Source: Sphaerosporella brunnea
Taxonomy: Eukaryota; Ascomycota; Pezizomycetes; Pezizales; Pyronemataceae
Reading direction: 5' to 3'
NCBI GenBank assembly: GCA_008704415.1
Contig: VXIS01000055.1
Span: 124,001-188,000, forward strand
DNA length: 64,000 bases
Shown: piece after piece, positions 63,506 through 64,000 of the stretch
How positions within the stretch are numbered: the first letter of the stretch is position 1
Layout: each line of letters opens with the position of its first letter
Position numbers and translations under genes: made by a program
Notes under the pieces: model-generated
The model's input: the letters and a program-made list of their open reading frames with translations, nothing else
Database searches by the model: none
Told to the model about the DNA's origin: nothing

Positions 63506-63714
63506 TTATGCAAAGAGCAAGAAGCAGTAATGTCAAACCAACCAGAGACTTGGTTCCTTCCTTCCTCTCAACCATGTATGAAAGTTTGTAAATAGAGTGA
63601 CGAAGGTGACGAAAGGTGGTTCGAAAGGCGGGTGTTGTGGGATTCAATTGCTGTCTGAAGTGGAAAGCTGTTGTCCTCGTTTTGTTTGACTTCTACGACA
63701 TCCCCCCACCACAA
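63506..63714. promoter_or_regulatory. Upstream region of the right-edge gene
   Basis: GACGAAGGT is repeated at 63599-63615. It ends in CCCCACCACA directly before the ATG. No separate gene. Confidence 0.35.
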
Positions 63715-64000
63715 TGTCCACCTTCGGCACCACTCTCACCACTATCAACAAACCCACTGTCCCCATGGTCAATGGCATCGCGAGCACCGGGCACGGAACT
63801 GCCCTCGGAACGTTGCCAGACATGATCCCCGCGGGCAAGACCATCGTTTTCCAGGTCAATTCGGCTTATGCTATGTTCTGTATCACTGGATATCGGGACA
63901 ACGCTCTGTCTTTTGCTCAAGAGCTGGTATTACCCTGCCAAAACAGCGGCCGACGGCTCCCAATGAACCATCACCTTTGTTTTTGTTTTAACCATATTGT
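63715..64000 (+). CDS. Partial unknown gene running off the right edge
   Basis: An ATG in good context (CCACAATGTCC) opens a frame with no stop up to the window end (95 codons). It starts MSTFGTTLTTINKPTVPMVN and continues GHGTALGTLPDMIPAGKTIV FQ (space added). After FQ a GTCAAT could be an intron donor, because the following residues look less protein-like. I recognise no family. The Gly/Thr-rich start is compatible with a small secreted or surface protein, but no signal peptide is present. Confidence 0.4.

Overview
The window is nuclear DNA of a filamentous ascomycete (Pezizomycotina). Genes are interrupted by short introns (about 42-95 bp) with fungal branch points of the CTAAC/CTGAC kind. 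The gene set includes a SAT4-type rhodopsin-domain protein, an HPP membrane protein, a KCH-type potassium transporter, a RAP1 homologue with BRCT-Myb-Myb-RCT order, PET117, HUB1 and SWF1. I cannot fix the class from sequence alone. All exon models were built by hand from reading frame, splice signals and family knowledge; none was checked by alignment or RNA data.

Layout. 1-8.4 kb is gene-rich: a dynamin-type GTPase running off the left edge, an isoaspartyl peptidase/asparaginase-like hydrolase, a conserved Lys/Glu-rich membrane protein, PET117 and a tandem-domain DUF7726-type protein. 8.4-14.7 kb is a graveyard of mobile DNA: two palindromic MITEs, a decayed DDE transposase, tRNA-like SINE repeats and truncated LINE copies with target-site duplications (TSDs). 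14.8-16.5 kb carries a secreted M28 aminopeptidase. 17.5-18.6 kb is an internally deleted hAT element with a perfect 8-bp TSD. An HPP membrane protein lies at 20.3-21.4 kb and a rhodopsin-domain protein at 27.3-28.6 kb, with repeat-rich, mostly non-coding DNA between and after them up to 36.3 kb. HUB1 (36.4-36.7 kb) is followed directly by another LINE copy. At 39-43 kb there are a hAT transposase tail, an OTT_1508-type deaminase, a broken kinase-like gene and a LINE relic.

45.3-58.0 kb is the densest gene block: KCH-type transporter, cytochrome P450, 2-oxoglutarate/Fe(II) dioxygenase (next to and on the same strand as the P450), GDP-mannose pyrophosphorylase alpha-type subunit, RAP1 and the palmitoyltransferase SWF1. 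58-64 kb returns to mobile DNA: a SINE copy, a 1.06-kb LINE with TSD, and a P-loop (Crinkler/RHS-like) gene whose 3' end is fused in frame to a Ty3/gypsy integrase fragment. A partial gene runs off the right edge.

The pattern is that of a two-compartment genome: conserved housekeeping genes alternate with accessory islands in which non-LTR retrotransposons, hAT and MITE elements sit beside genes of conflict or effector type (deaminase, kinase-like, P-loop NTPase). Best-supported novelties: five LINE insertions dated by TSDs, one of them proved by a paralogous empty site; the spliced, internally deleted hAT element; the tRNA-like SINE family; and the P-loop/gypsy chimera.
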